Positions 1 to 16,050 of a stretch of DNA of 64,000 nucleotides are shown here, piece by piece. The position numbers and the translations under genes are program-made. The notes under the pieces were generated by a model, which worked only from the letters and a program-made list of their open reading frames with translations, did no database searches and had not been told where the DNA came from. The DNA lies in the NCBI RefSeq assembly GCF_964340395.1, contig NC_135555.1, positions 18,540,115-18,604,114 on the forward strand, written 5' to 3'. Source of the stretch: Glandiceps talaboti (lineage: Eukaryota; Hemichordata; Enteropneusta; Spengelidae). Positions within the stretch are counted from its first letter, which is position 1. The number at the start of each line of letters is the position of its first letter.

Positions 1-736
1 TACATCAACGTTTACATGGTTTGTGCTGTGCTATTCACTGTGGTACATAGACTATGGGCAGACCCTAATAACAGTAAGTCGGATTTTCACATCAGTAATC
101 CTTCTATCTGACGTGATTGTGTACTCTCTTTTTTGGATCTGCATTTAACTGTCTTACACCATAGTTCTCAACCTAGCTACAAAGACAAATCTCAGCAAAG
201 TGGAATACTCTTAGCATAAAGAACTACTTTGTTTACAACTCGCTGTCTGTCTTCTGCTAAATGAATAGCGTTCATGTCACCAAATACTTTTACAACGACA
301 AATGAGAAACCTCTGAAAATACAGTAATGTATCCCTTGTGAAAAAGCAGAACTCACACGAAATGAATTACATCACGCCAAACTATGACACTTTGACAGCC
401 ACAGTATCTGTTTGCCCATGCAGTCACTTTTTTGACAAATTAACAGACAAGCAATATTTGTTGCAAATCAGAAAAAAAATCAGTTCCCGTTCATTTATAG
501 CTATATTGGAGTGGTGTTGGCCTCAGACCACTATTGGCGACTCCCGGTGGTGGCAGTCCCAGACGAAGCGGGTACGCATGCTTTTTAGAAATTTCACGGA
601 AAAGGGGGTGTTTTTTTGTCGGCCATCTAGGTCGTTGGAATCGTAAAAAGGGGGTACTTTTTCAGAAAGTGTATTGTGTGTGTTCCTTTATCACCAAAGG
701 TCAGCACATATGGTAAACATTAATAGTATTCAAACA
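1..736. other. no gene recognised (left edge)
   Basis: Unique-looking AT-rich sequence. The short open frames here carry no recognisable motif, no plausible splice structure and no family resemblance. A G-rich stretch near 600-660 resembles the G-tract sequence found at the ends of TIR elements elsewhere in the window, but no second end was found. Confidence 0.5.
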
Positions 737-1060
737 TTAGGGCAAATAAAAGAGTTTACCCACAGGGAGCAGCGAGCATGTAACTGATTGATTGATCGAT
801 CGATCGATCGATCGATCGGTTGATGTATTGATTGATTGATTTATTATTTGGTTGAATGATTGATTGATCAATTTTTGTGGTGCAATATAACTTACTTTAT
901 GTGTGATATTGATCAATTGACTCATTGAGTTTTAAAACTATTTCTTTTTCTTTCCCTGGTTACTTTGCTCTCAGCTGTTGATCTCAGACCACTAAAAGTC
1001 TGAGGCTGTATGTAATTCTCTCCTTGCTTTATTGACTAAATAAAGACGCCTTGTCCATTC
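737..1060 (+). repeat. dispersed repeat with (GATT/GATC)n, inverted relative to 9925-10165
   Basis: This block contains a GATT/GATC microsatellite (about 785-870), then 'tctcagaccactaaaagtct' and 'taaataaagacgccttgtcc'. The same landmarks occur in reverse complement at 9925-10165 in matching order, with divergence and small indels. The two copies flank the methyltransferase gene in inverted orientation. Class unknown. Confidence 0.7.
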
Positions 1061-1203
1061 TTCTAATCTTATCTTAATTAAAACACCCCTTATCTTAAAA
1101 CTGGCAGGAGATCACTTACATTAACAGTTTGCTTTATCTCTCATCTGCTGGGAGATTATCACACTGGACAAACACTCGATCATGCATAAACTAGTAAGGA
1201 AGT

Positions 1204-2175
1204 TCTCTTCTGTAGTATAGTATAGCATATCATAGTACAGTATAGTATTATAGCTAGAGTATAGTGTATAGTATAGTATAGTATAGTATAGTATAGTATA
1301 GTATAGTATAGTATAGTATAGTATAGTATAGTATAGAAAACTTTTGAAAGAGAAGATGGACGCGACACTTGAGTTAGAAGACCGACACTTGAACTAGAAG
1401 ACCGACACTTGAATTAGAAGACCGACACTTGAACTAGAAGACCGACACTTGAATTAGAAGACCGACACTTGAGTTAGAAGACCGACACCTGAACTAGAAG
1501 ACCGACACTTGAATTAGAAGACCGCCACTTGAACTAGAAGACCGACACTTGAATTAGAAGACCGGTTTTTTGAACTAGAAGACCGACACTTGAACTAGAA
1601 GACCGACACTTGAATTAGAAGACCGGTTTGTCGAACTAGAAGACCGACACTTGAATTAGAAGACCGGTTTGTCGTCATCGTACCGTGGCCGATAATACCG
1701 TGGCCGATAACGACAAACCGGTCTTCTAATTCAAGTGTCGGTCTTCTAGTTCAAAAAACCGGTCTTCTAATTCAAGTGTCGGTCTTCTAGTTCAAGTGTC
1801 GGTCTTCTAGTTCAAAAAACCGGTCTTCTAATTCAAGTGTCGGTCTTCTAGTTCAAGTGTCGGTCTTCTAGTTCAAGTGTCGGTCTTCTAATTCAAGTGT
1901 TGGTCTTCTAGTTCAGGTGTCGGTCTTCTAGTTCAAGTGTCGGTCTTCTAGTTCAAATGTCGGTCTTCTAATTCAAGTGTCGGTCTTCTAGTTCAAGTGT
2001 CGGTCTTCTAACTCAAGTGTCGCGTCCATCTTCTCTTTCAATAGTTTTCTATACTATACTATACTATACTATACTATACTATACTATACTATACTATACT
2101 ATACTATACTATATACTATACTACACTATAGTGTAGTATAGTATAGTATAGTATAGTATATAGTATAGTATTCCC
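1204..2175. repeat. foldback element: TATAG array plus 20-bp minisatellite, inverted
   Basis: The left arm runs TATAG pentamers (about 1204-1335), a linker (ttttgaaagagaagatggac), then about 15 copies of a 20-bp unit of the type ccgacacttgaactagaaga (about 1360-1668), ending in cggtttgtcg. The right arm (about 1710-2172) is the same series in reverse complement: cgacaaaccgg, the 20-mers, the linker and a TATAC array. Between them are two copies of taccgtggccgata. The copies alternate between 'aactag', 'aattag' and 'gagttag' variants, and a variant unit contains 'cggttttttga'. No coding capacity was seen. Confidence 0.85.
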
Positions 2176-2880
2176 GTATTTGTTTGCCCAGAGTTTACTT
2201 GTGTTGTTCATGAAATAGAGATGTCAGGATTATGATAGTGGACTCAAGTTACTAGTATTTATTTCTGTTTCATTATAGCCTCTCCTCGCTATTTCCCGGT
2301 GAAGAATTTCACTTTCTTCGAAATTCTTCTTTGTTACTACATATGCATGTTCCTATCTATCTGATCGTTTGACCCTTAATGGACCCTTTGAAGACTGAGT
2401 CTGGGTGACATGATTGCCTGTGTAAATATTGGAATGAGTTTTGATATCAAATACTTTGTGTTATTGGTGTCGTTGACATTTGTGGATTGAAAAGATATGT
2501 TACTTCCGTATCTGAGCTTTCCAACGAAAATTTGAAAGTTGAATGTATTTGGTTTATTTTTTCACTCAGATTATTTAGTTCGACTTGGGTGCCACAAAAT
2601 ATCACGAAAACGTCATCCCTGAAACGTGTCCAGAGTGATATTTTATTCGTGTAGATTTAAATAATGTGACTTTCCAGTTCATGGAATGCTATGTCGACTA
2701 TTTCGGGTGAGGCCCAAGAGCCCATGCTACATACACATGTTTGTGTGCAGAATTCTCCATTAAATTTAAATGTGTTTTTCGTGAGAATCACATAATAGTT
2801 TTAAGAGATACACTGGTAGTGGTTTTGGAATGCTACAGTCGATTGTTTGTGTAACTGGCGAGTCAAGTGACATATCTCGA
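2176..2880. other. no gene recognised
   Basis: Ordinary AT-rich sequence between the two foldback loci. No open frame with family resemblance, no long repeat seen. Confidence 0.5.
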
Positions 2881-3605
2881 AAGCCGGACATCCTCACATG
2901 AGATCCCATTGGTCTAGTATAGTATAGCCGGACATCCTCACATGAGATCCCATTGGTCTATAGTATAGTATAGTATAGTATAGTATAGTATAGTATAGTA
3001 TAGTATAGTATAGTATAGTACAGTACAGTACAGTACAGTACAGTACAGTACAGTACAGTACAGTACAGTACAGTACAACAAAGCAAAGCATAGCATAGCA
3101 TAGCATAGCATAGCATAGCATAGCATAGCATAGCATAGTATAGTATAGTGTAGTGTAGTATAGTATAGTAAAGTGTAGTGTAGTGTAGTGTAGTGTAGTG
3201 TAGTGTAGTGTAGTGTAGTATAGAAAACGTTTGAATGAGAAGACGGACGCGACACTTGAGTTAGAAGACCGACACTTGAACTAGAAGACAGACACTTGAG
3301 TTAGAAGACCGACACTTGAATTAGAAGACCGACACTTGAACTAGAAGACCGACACTTGAGTTAGAAGACCGACACTTGAACTAGAAGACCAACACTTGAA
3401 TTAGAAGACCGACACTTGAGTTAGAAGACCGACACCTGAACTAGAAGACCGACACTTGAATTAGAAGACCGGTTTTTTGAACTAGAAGACCGACACTTGA
3501 ACTAGAAGACCGACACTTGAATTAGAAGACCGGTTTTTTGAACTAGAAGACCGACACTTGAATTAGAAGACCGGTTTGTCGTTATCGGCCACGGTATCAT
3601 CGGCC
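2881..3605 (+). repeat. half copy of the pentamer/20-mer foldback family
   Basis: A direct duplication of agccggacatcctcacatga... (2881-2919 and 2927-2961) leads into a pentamer array (about 2957-3222) that changes step by step from TATAG to CAGTA to AGCAT to TGTAG variants. The same linker and a 20-mer array (about 3244-3575) follow, ending in cggtttgtcgttatcggccacggta with tatcggccacggta three times. It is in the orientation of the left arm at 1204, with no inverted partner alongside. Confidence 0.8.
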
Positions 3606-4930
3606 ACGGTATCATCGGCCACGGTAGTGTTCACATATCAAGCAGCCTCAAGACATTACTAACTCAATGTGATGAGTAATCACAACTTGCATGTTTGTAT
3701 AGTTTGTCAGCAAATGCTTTCTGTTCCCTTCAAGGCTTGTCATTTTTTAACTATACATGGAAGAGACCTCATATGATAAGACTGGTTGCTGTTTTCTTTT
3801 ATGATTATACTTTCTTGAACTTACCAAACTGATGGCAAATAATCTCTTTTTAAATGGAAACAGCTGTATCATTTACCATTTACGTAACATACTATACAGC
3901 CATCCATCAGCTGTTGACATCCGATGAACTGATGAACACATGAGCATGTGAGACATCCTACATACATACATACATACATACATACATGCATACATACATA
4001 CATACATACATACATACATACATACACACACATGCATACATATAATACGTGTATAAAAGTTATAAATTTATCGCAAAGCTAACATTTTATTTCCTTTCTT
4101 ACTAGAACTTCAAACTTCTTGACATGATGGATGCTGGACAGCCTTGGTAAAAAGGATGTGTGAATTCATGTTTACTATGTACAAATGTAGGTGTTATTGT
4201 TTATGTATCAGTGTCTCTCTGACAAGAGGCCACAAATGTGGCCAATAAGATAATATTAAACTGAAAACAAATAGAGAATGACAGACAGATCCAAATATTT
4301 CTAAAGCTAATCACACAAGAGGATACTTAAAACTAATCTCTGGCTCTCCTTTTGTATACTTGCTTATTAGGAATGACAACTTCTCAGAGGTTGGGATACA
4401 GGCCACCTGTGCCATCGAATCAAAGGTTCTTCTCCAAGAACATGATGGGGTCACCTGTGTAATTTGCATAACATAAACAAAGATTGCTTTTGCCTCAGAT
4501 GACCTTGATGGTTGTGAGCCCAAGCTAGATCAGATGAGAGGGCATGTAACACTAATTTGCATAACATAAGCAACTCCCATGTGCATAACTTAGGGATTAC
4601 CAATTGTAGCTTTGCCTTTAATTTTGTCATGAATGAATATAAGGTCATGAATGTGATGATGTCATCTCATCACAGTTAACCCCCTTCACTGATACAAGTC
4701 TCCGGGCTTATGCATTCACTGATTGTTTCGTAATCACTCACTCAGGTTTTTATTTCATGCATTTTATAAAACAGACGTGTGCTTAAACAAAAGTATTTTA
4801 ATCCAGAAAAGAAAGAAAAGAAAGAAAAGCCCGGAAACTCAAGCAAGTCTAATAGTAGTGTCCATTTAATATTTACCAAATATTAATCAACTATCATAAC
4901 AGAAATGTATTAGAATTATTGCAGTAGTTT

Positions 4931-4990
<60 letters not shown>

Positions 4991-5192
4991 GCACACAAAC
5001 AAACAAACAAACAAACAAGCCAACAAATAAACAAACTATTACTATAACATTACCATCCTTACCACCACCACCACCATTTGTCATCATCACTTTCTATAAT
5101 TGACACGGCTTCATTTATCCTTCTTTTGCTATGCTTTGTTTTTTTAACTATAGCATACTATTCCTGTCATAAAAAAATTACAATTTATTTAT
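3606..5192. other. no gene; CATA and CA microsatellites
   Basis: Contains a (CATA)n tract at about 3959-4030, a (CA)n tract at about 4932-4987 followed by (CAAA)n to about 5040, and an (ACC)n run near 5062-5076. No gene is recognised. The 3' end of the minus-strand methyltransferase gene lies just to the right, and TTTATT (AATAAA on the minus strand) occurs at 5184-5193, at its stop codon. Confidence 0.6.
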
Positions 5193-8310
<3,118 letters not shown>

Positions 8311-8633
8311 ATACTGTACAGATACATGTATTTAGGTCAATGACATTTAAAGTCGCCAATGTTTGCACTTTGAGACTGGTTCATATTCTGTTCAGGAATC
8401 GAACACGTAATCAAGTATTTGTCAATTGTCGAATTAAGATTGAGAGACCGGTCAGTGTATTTTGGCCTGGGTGGCAGGGGGGGGGGTGGATTGATGGTGG
8501 AGGGTAATCCTGTTTTGGTAATTTTCAATGTGTAGGGGAGGGGGAGGTCATTGTGTCTATGAATTGTGATGGAAGAATAATTCATTTCTATAATGCGAAA
8601 ATGAATTCATGGACTCTGGTTTCATACTTGGTA
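8311..8633. other. 5' flank of the methyltransferase gene; no promoter motif recognised
   Basis: Upstream (to the right) of the minus-strand ATG at 8310. It includes a G-tract at about 8478-8488. I see no convincing TATA box or initiator and no other gene. Confidence 0.4.
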
Positions 8634-8636
8634 AGG

Positions 8637-10231
8637 GAGCATTCGGTAATTACAGGGGGGATTTAGGGTATGTCTATCTGAGCTCTAACATGTGACCCTT
8701 CCCCAAATCCCAAGTTCTAAAATCTGACCCCATCTCAAAATGACAAATTCACTGATAGATGGATGGATGGAATAATGTGGACAGATTAAAAGAATAGTAG
8801 CTGTAACTGTTGATGATTTTTTTTCAGTATGGTTTGTTCTGTGTATCAACTACAGTTTTTAGCTTCTTGTTCTACTCCATAACACACATTGAAACACTCA
8901 TGTGTTTGGCAAACGCTTGTAAACACAGTCTGTACATGTACAAACTGCATTGTTATTTTTGACAAGCCAAAATTTAGTCTGGACTAAAATTATAAACAAT
9001 AACAGTGCACTTTACACAAATACAGGCTGTGTCAACAAGCAAAATACAGGGTATTCCAACATGTTTTATGGAGCATAACAAGAAACTGCACTTGACACAC
9101 AGAACAAAAAAAGATTATCAAGTTACAGATACTGTCCCCTTCAATGAATATGATTATACGACACATATTTCTGCCATGCACAAATATCACCAAACTTACT
9201 GGAACATTGTTCTTTGTTGGTAGGCATCAACAAATCTGAGGAAATCCCTGTCATTACATGAACTCATGAGTTGGATGGTCGGTAAAAAGTGACACGTCAC
9301 GTCTACATGAATCGGTGTAAACACTATACCTTATTAGTTTAGCCATGGTTTTATGTAAAGTATTTTGTATTACTAACCAATTTATAAGAAAAACCCGTCT
9401 AAACTCACCATATGCCCCTTTAATGTTTTATTGTTGTAAATTTAAATTTGAAAGTATTTACTTTTAGAAAATGTTACACTGTGTTTTAAAGTATTGCATA
9501 ACCAGTACTGTGAAGATGATCACTATCTAATTTCTGAGAACAAGTCTGCCAAGGCAAGCTCTGTACTAAATTTCCTAAGGAAGCCGAATTATGAGTTAAG
9601 GAGTACATGTTTTGTGTCAAGACAGTGAAAAAGTTGCTTGTTAATGATAGATTTAAAGATTTTACAGAAAATTGGAAGAATTGAAAAAGGTCTGTTATTG
9701 ATTTCGTCAGCGTTGCCTTTCTTATAGATTAGTATTATTTCTGCCATTTTTAGTGAAGCAGGAAAAAATCCCCTGGCTCAGTGAACTTTTGATAATAACG
9801 CAACAGGGCTTGGAATAACATTTCCAGCATGTACAGTTAATTTGGGGTGAATTTTATCAAGACTAACTACTTTATCATCTACTTTTTCCTTCACTTCCGA
9901 TCGAGGCACCTTTATGAATGGACAAGGCGTCTTTATTTAGTCAATAAAAAAGAGAGACTTACATACAGCCTCAGTCCTTTAGTGGTCTGAGATACAGCCT
10001 AGAGCAAAGTAGCCAGGGAAAACTCAATGAGTGAATTGATCAATATCACACATAAAATGAGTTATAATACACCCCAAAAATTGATCATTCAATCGATCAA
10101 TCATTCAACCAAATCAATCAATCAATCGCTTGCTCGATCAATTACATGCTCGCTGCCCCCTTTCATATTACCCCCCTCCCCCACAGGTTTCTAAAATATG
10201 ACCCTCCCCAATCCCCTCTCGTAATTATTGT
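8637..10231. mobile_element. putative TIR DNA transposon (GGGAGC family), non-coding
   Basis: The left end gggagcattcggtaattac starts at about 8637, preceded by TAA. A matching inverted end, gtaattattgtaggctcc, finishes at about 10231, also followed by TAA. Both ends are flanked inside by G- or C-tracts. About 1.6 kb in total, with a dispersed repeat (9925-10165) inside. The ends agree with those at 20805-21049 and 53971. That the two ends belong to one insertion is inferred, because about 1.4 kb of undistinguished sequence separates them. Confidence 0.45.
9925..10165 (-). repeat. second copy of the (GATT)n dispersed repeat, inverted
   Basis: Reverse-complement partner of 737-1060: it starts ggacaaggcgtctttattta, continues with the tctgaggctg-type block and ends in an (AATC)n tract and 'catgctcgctgcc'. 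It is shorter than the left copy. Confidence 0.7.
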
Positions 10232-11095
10232 AGGCTCCTAATGAAAATGATAAGACGTACACAAAAAATACCACAACTTTCAATAGACCAAATGTGAGAT
10301 GAGACCACTTTCCCGACTTAAATTTTGAGTTCATTTGGCTGATTTGGTGATGTGGTGTGACGTGGTTTCGCTTCGGGGAAAACATTTTTTAAATTGACCA
10401 ACTTAGGGAGTCGTGACTCGTCTCGTCCCGTCTCGAATGCTGTACATTGAGAGGGAAGTGAATCACAGGGGAGCATCGGCTGGGCCATTCGCTCTCTCAT
10501 CTTGTACTTTAAGGAAGCTGAGCAGGTAATAACTTTTAGCAAATCATTTTGGTCAGTGTTACTCATGCTGTAATTGGGAGGGTGAAGATATAGAATGGTT
10601 TGTAGCTATGGAACTCTAAAAAACAATCAAGTGGAAGACAAGGTGAAAAAACAACTACTCGCAGGTGTGATGAATTTGTTATTCATTAATCAAGGGGACT
10701 AAAGTCCCTCACTACTCGCGACTCTGCGTGCTTTACAAAGCTAAAGGTCGATATTCACGAGTCTGTCAGCGAGTCTACACTATCTGCAACTGGAACTTAA
10801 AAGCACAACTGAGCTGAGAGGTTAAGAAGTGCTTTACGTATCGAGAAATGTATGTGTATATTTGCGGATGTATGTATGTATGTATGTATGTATGTATGTA
10901 TGTATGTATGTGTGCGTGCACACGCGCGCGTTGTGAAAGACAACATCAAAACACCCGACCGATTTAATTGGTATTTATTGGTATGTGTAGATGAAAAATC
11001 GTTCAAATGAATTAAGAGATCAGATCAGTGAGATGCAAAAGAGTGATACGTAATCAGATCAATGTCCTTTTCAGTGTAACCTCTCGGGGATGTTA

Positions 11096-13106
11096 GGGAC
11101 CGGTCAGTTTCTCCAGCCTGGAGGGGGGGGGGCGGTGGATTCTTAAATCGGGTCGACAAAAAGTCACTGACCCCCCTATCTGTAAAACCCAAAACAGGCT
11201 GACCCCCCTATCACTTAATTCTAAAACATGATGACCCCCCCCATATATGATATTCGCATGAGTGACAGGTATTTTTTGATCGTGACTCAGTGTGGACTGC
11301 TTGACTGTCTTGCATCTACTTTATAAGATCCCGGGTTAGCACTATCATAATTATAATTATTGACTACACAGGGTAAATATATTTGAAAAGGAGTTTAATA
11401 GCATCTTGACAGTGAAAGGTAGGGGGAAAGCTTGCGAAGGGAATATGTACAGCTGTCATGGGGGGTCCTAGGGGGTCTCCCCCTAGAAGCCCAGGAGGTT
11501 TTTAACTCTGAAAAGTCAATTTTGAGACTATTCAGACATTTTTAGAAAATCATTTCCAAGCTTTACAAGACAGCACCAACATGTAAAAAGCAACTACATA
11601 AAGTTGAAATATTTTTGAAATATAGTTTGATAGGATCTTGACAGTAAGAGGTAGGGGAGAGATCTTGAGACTGGGATGTGTACACCTTAGGGGGGGGTCC
11701 TAGGGGGTCTCCCCCTAGAATCCCTGGAGGTTTTTTCCCTGAAAAGTCAATTTTGAGACTATTCAGACCCTTTCAGACAATAATTTCCAAGCCTTACAAG
11801 ACAACACCAACATGTAAAAAACAACTACATGGGGTTGAAATACTTTTTGAAATATACTTTGATAGCATCTTGACAATAAGAGGGGAAGAGCTTGAGACTG
11901 GGATATGTCCACCTCATGTCTGAGGGAGTCTCCCTCTAGAAGCCCTGAAGGATTTTTACTCTTATAGCCAATATTTACGCTATTTAGACCCTTCAAGCAA
12001 TAACTTAATCCATGCTTTACAAGACAGCAAGTATCAGAAACTATTCTTTATAACTTACACTAAGGGTTGAAATATGTTCTTAAAAAGTTAAATGGCATCA
12101 TTATATACATGTAGGTCAGCATGGTAGTATCATTGGTAGGGGAGATTTGGAGATTAAGGCAATTTTAGACTATCTTGGCAAACATTTCACATCTTGAAAA
12201 GACAATATCATCTCAAATTAGAATAGGGTGAAAATATTTAAGAAAAGTTTAATACCATTATGACAGTAAAAAGGTTGTTGGTGCATCTGATTGTTGGTTG
12301 AATGCATGAGTGACCTCTGGGGGTGAGGAAGTCCTTGGGGTTTTCGCCCTGGCAGATATGGAGTTTTTTGCTTGAGATACTAAGGCAATGTTTAGGTTAT
12401 TCATAACCTTTGAGGTAATATTTCCAAGCTTCGAAAAGCTAACCTAAATGTACGTTTTAAATGAGTTTCCTATATCACATAAAATAGACATGTAACATTT
12501 AGTATAGGGGCATTAATATTGCATGTATAATAAAGTCACCGGTATGTTAGAGAACTTTAGGTGGTCATAGTGTATAATAGAAACTGGAATCTGATGTGAT
12601 GTGGTGATTTGTAGTGTCAATAACATGACGAGTAGAACAATTTAGATTAACTTCATTTATAAACTATCTATGAAAATTGCCATTACGAAACCTTCAAGTC
12701 ACAAGTTCACTTTTCCCCCAAACTGCAATATAAGTGAAGCATTGATTGTGAAACAGCAAAGCATTTACATGACATGTTCTGTAACTAGTGTGGTAGCTAG
12801 GTAATACATGTATATGTATATATGTATATGTATAGTTATGTTTGAACTAATAAGTAATATTAAAGAATTCATGTAAGAAACAGGGACAAGAACAAATATT
12901 GACATGTACCACTTTTCAAACAAGGCTATATGCCATTGTAGAAAGGATTTTTTCTTCCATCACAATTTAAAACACAATGACCCCCCCCCCATCCACAATT
13001 TTCAAAACAGCATGACCCCCCCCCTACTGCCAATTTCAAAAACAGGGTGACCCCCCCTACCAATCCACCGGTCCCCCCCCCCAGGCCGAAGAAACTGACC
13101 GGTCCC
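11096..13106. mobile_element. TIR transposon copy A, 2,011 bp, TTA target duplication
   Basis: The left terminus gggaccggtcagtttctcca and the right terminus tgaagaaactgaccggtccc type (here gaagaaactgaccggtccc) are inverted. TTA directly flanks both ends (11093-11095 and 13107-13109). C/G tracts lie just inside each terminus. The interior has diverged tandem units of roughly 220-235 bp (the landmark 'gggggtctccccctagaa' recurs near 11470 and 11708, with weaker forms near 11930 and 12340). No transposase was found, so it is non-autonomous. A 3-bp TWA duplication is the PIF/Harbinger signature. Related copies are at 30863 and 60828. Confidence 0.85.
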
Positions 13107-14620
13107 TTATATAATCGCTGTCAATGTCACACTCTTAGTTCAAAATCCAGTTTTCATAGTACAAGGCTTGGTTCAATGTGTGCGTGTGGGGGGGTGTGTG
13201 TGTTATTTTGGGATATATTTTAAATGTGTTAATTGTGCAAACCAATACCGATGATGGCCTGATCACACTATAGGACGTAAGATTTGTAAACATTGTTATT
13301 TGGTCAAAAATTAAACGTTATGTGTCCAGGTGAAGAATTATTGAAAACAATATGACCTAATTGTAGGTATGCAAATCAATGTTATTTCTTTTCAAGAAGC
13401 CAAAACTTCAAAACTACATGGTTAATTTTCTGAAATGGGAAGATGTTGTTTCTAGGGTTATAGATGGGGAGCTGTTGATGGAACGATTATACAATCACTG
13501 ATATTTATATTGTTTGTGAGCTATGGCAAAAACCTTAAAATTCGTCACTACTTGATAGATATACATACTAAGGAATACCTTCTTTAAAATGATTTGGGAT
13601 TTCAATATCAGTTGTGCACAACATTAATGCCAATGGCACTATTTTTTTTCATGAAGCAACCAGGGTCATATTCACTAGAGATTGTTCAATTATTTATATA
13701 ATGTACCTGTTAATTAGAGGTCAGTTTTATTCTTAGGTGGTGCAGTGACAAATTTAAATCTGAACAAGTCTTCATACTTTACTTCCATGTGACTGAATTA
13801 TGACAAGATTTTAATAGAAATTAGTGGTAACGAACAGAGATACACAAAAGTGTCTGTGATACGTAGGAAATGGTCGCATTTTGACAATTGATCCTTATGG
13901 GTGAAAGTCTAGATCAATTGTCATGTTCTCAAAAGACAGTTTACACCTTACAATATAGGGATAAGCACTGAATGCAGTTTCCATGTATTGAAGTATAAAT
14001 GCAGTAAATCATGGCTGTGCACTACAAATATGGCCACCTTACAGTTACAGCACCAAAAGCAATGCGTGTAGTATATATTTCTCTTTTTCCCTTGTTCTGT
14101 ATTACCTTTTAAACACCATTTTGAAAGGAATTGGCCGCACGGAAATGCTACTGACTGTCTTCCTTTTGATAATTTATCCAGTAGGTCAACGTCAGTCTCA
14201 AAGGTCACTGTCGTACAAGAAAGCTTGCGTGTGGTTATATAGAGTTACACACTTGAATAGAGTCTATGTATTGAAAGTTCTGAATTATGCAGTGATATAT
14301 TTGTTTGTTACACCAGATATGGTTGTCAGTCAGTGGAAAGTTATTTGAGCATTAAAAATAAACCTTGTGTATACATTTCGTCTTCCATTGTAGCTGAGGA
14401 TATGATTTAAGACAAATTAGCAACACTTAAATATGACAAATCATATATATTTGAACATTCTGAGCTCGCACAACACATCTGAAACGGAGAACACAAGTCG
14501 TTATGATTTATTTATGGCATAACAAATACATTATTACATAACCTACGCAAATTCATCACATTCTGGAATTGCAGCCTTGAGGGCCTGCCCAGTAACATAC
14601 AAACTGATTTTCTGTCAGTT
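13107..14620. other. no gene recognised
   Basis: AT-rich sequence with no supported exon, RNA gene or clear repeat. Open frames around 13950-14350 have no recognisable content. Confidence 0.5.
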
Positions 14621-14624
14621 TATT

Positions 14625-15120
14625 TAATTTAAATGTTTGTTTTAGTTTCAAACGGGTAAAGGCCGAGACGGACTACTATGTTGGGCGCCATTCGTCCATG
14701 ACCCATTTTTAGGGTGTGTCTGGTAAAATACAAGTCGTTAAGTTTTTAACGTGTATACAGTTGCACGCACAAGTTTACTACAGTTAATTCAATCACCTCC
14801 GGGTATACAATATTGAGAGTTGGCCTAAGTCATTACATCTAATTAAACAGTGTAAAACGTAAAAATGTTTCAGCTGCAACCAGTGCAGTTTTGAGTTGTC
14901 GTGATTGTTGGTTAGCTGTGATATCTGAGAAAGCATGGTAACGATGATAATAAAATTGCTTATCATCAATTGAACAAACAGAGGGGGTTGACCGAATCAA
15001 AGTCTACAGGTATAGCGCGATTGTTTTAGGAGGAATTTGGGAGACTATCAAAATAAGTTATTGATTGACTCAGTTACAGAATATTAGAATTGCAAAGAAC
15101 ATGTAGTTTAAATCCCAATT
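14625..15120 (+). repeat. dispersed repeat, direct copy at 17865-18510
   Basis: Long shared stretches in the same order: gactactatgttgggg-type, cgtccata..cccatttttagggt, gtcattacatcta, acagtgtaaaac, tgtgatatctgagaaagcat, gaatcaaagtcta, aagaacatgtagtttaaat. Non-coding. Class unknown. Confidence 0.7.
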
Positions 15121-15277
15121 ACTTTACAGAACCTTCAGTATTTACAAAGGGTTAGTGGAAATTAAGCCTGGCCTGTTGTGTAAATTGTGGCCCTGCCCCT
15201 ATTCCGTTTGTTGCCTTACATCAAATTTATATTTCTAAAGCATGATCCCCACTCCCCTGTTCAAATATGTCAAAATA

Positions 15278-15830
15278 CAGTGCCAATGGCGTTGTAGCAC
15301 GACTGTATTTGGCTGTAGCTATGGGTATGGTCCTTTTGCATACATGTTTTGGAATCTTTATTCACTTGCCTACCCTCCCAGTTTTCATCTTGGCAATATA
15401 AACCATTACTTGGTTGTTGCTATCGGCGTGGTCTGTTGCGAGGCATAATTACATTCATATTTGGAATCTGTATTCACTTACCTACCCATCCCTATTGTTA
15501 TCTTTGTAATGTGCATAATCATTACACTGTTGCTAAGGACATTTTCATCATGGTTGCTCGGGCCAGTTTGGAGAAAATGTTTGGATTAACTGCCAGAAAC
15601 ACCCCCACCAAGATTCAGTCCCATTCAGGAGTGATATATTTTGGACCACTGATAAAGGCACATTATAACCCTAATTTGCAATTGCATATTACTAATGGGG
15701 TCGTTATGTCATTGCCATGTTTTAATCTAAACACTAAATTTCAGACCGATCTTCCCAATAGACTTGGAATTGAAATGTTATGACCAAAAAACCACATTTC
15801 GACTCAAATCTCACATGGATGGTAAGACCA
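15278..15830 (+). repeat. second copy of the GTTGCTA dispersed repeat
   Basis: Direct-orientation relative of 5559-6140. It stays open as a reading frame over about 430 bp (15349-15783), but the frame is not conserved in the other copy, so coding is unlikely. Confidence 0.65.
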
Positions 15831-15926
15831 TTTTGATTTGAACAATTTCCCAAGTAGATACCCTAAGTATTATACCCAACAGATTACAAATATCATGGCA
15901 ATCGGTCCAACAGTTTATGACTTAAG

Positions 15927-15932
<6 letters not shown>

Positions 15933-15989
<57 letters not shown>

Positions 15990-15992
15990 ATC

Positions 15993-16035
<43 letters not shown>

Positions 16036-16050
16036 TAGATAGATAGATAG
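15933..16050 (+). repeat. (AC)n-(AGAC)n-(AGAT)n compound microsatellite
   Basis: About 26 AC units, then AGAC and AGAT tetramers to about 16050. Confidence 0.95.

Noticed and set aside
1360-2023. Regular 20-bp repeats resembling a CRISPR array
   Set aside because: Units are head-to-tail with no unique spacers, arranged as an inverted pair in a eukaryotic genome; this is a minisatellite foldback.
10318-10566. 82-codon minus-strand open frame as an upstream exon of the methyltransferase
   Set aside because: The methyltransferase already has a complete N-terminus from 8310; this frame has no family resemblance or supporting splice sites.
11096-13106. Copy A as a retroelement with LTR-like ends
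   Set aside because: The ends are inverted, not direct, and are bordered by a 3-bp TTA duplication, so it is a DNA-transposon type element.
15349-15783. 144-codon open frame as a gene
   Set aside because: It lies in a dispersed repeat whose other copy (5559-6140) does not keep the frame open.
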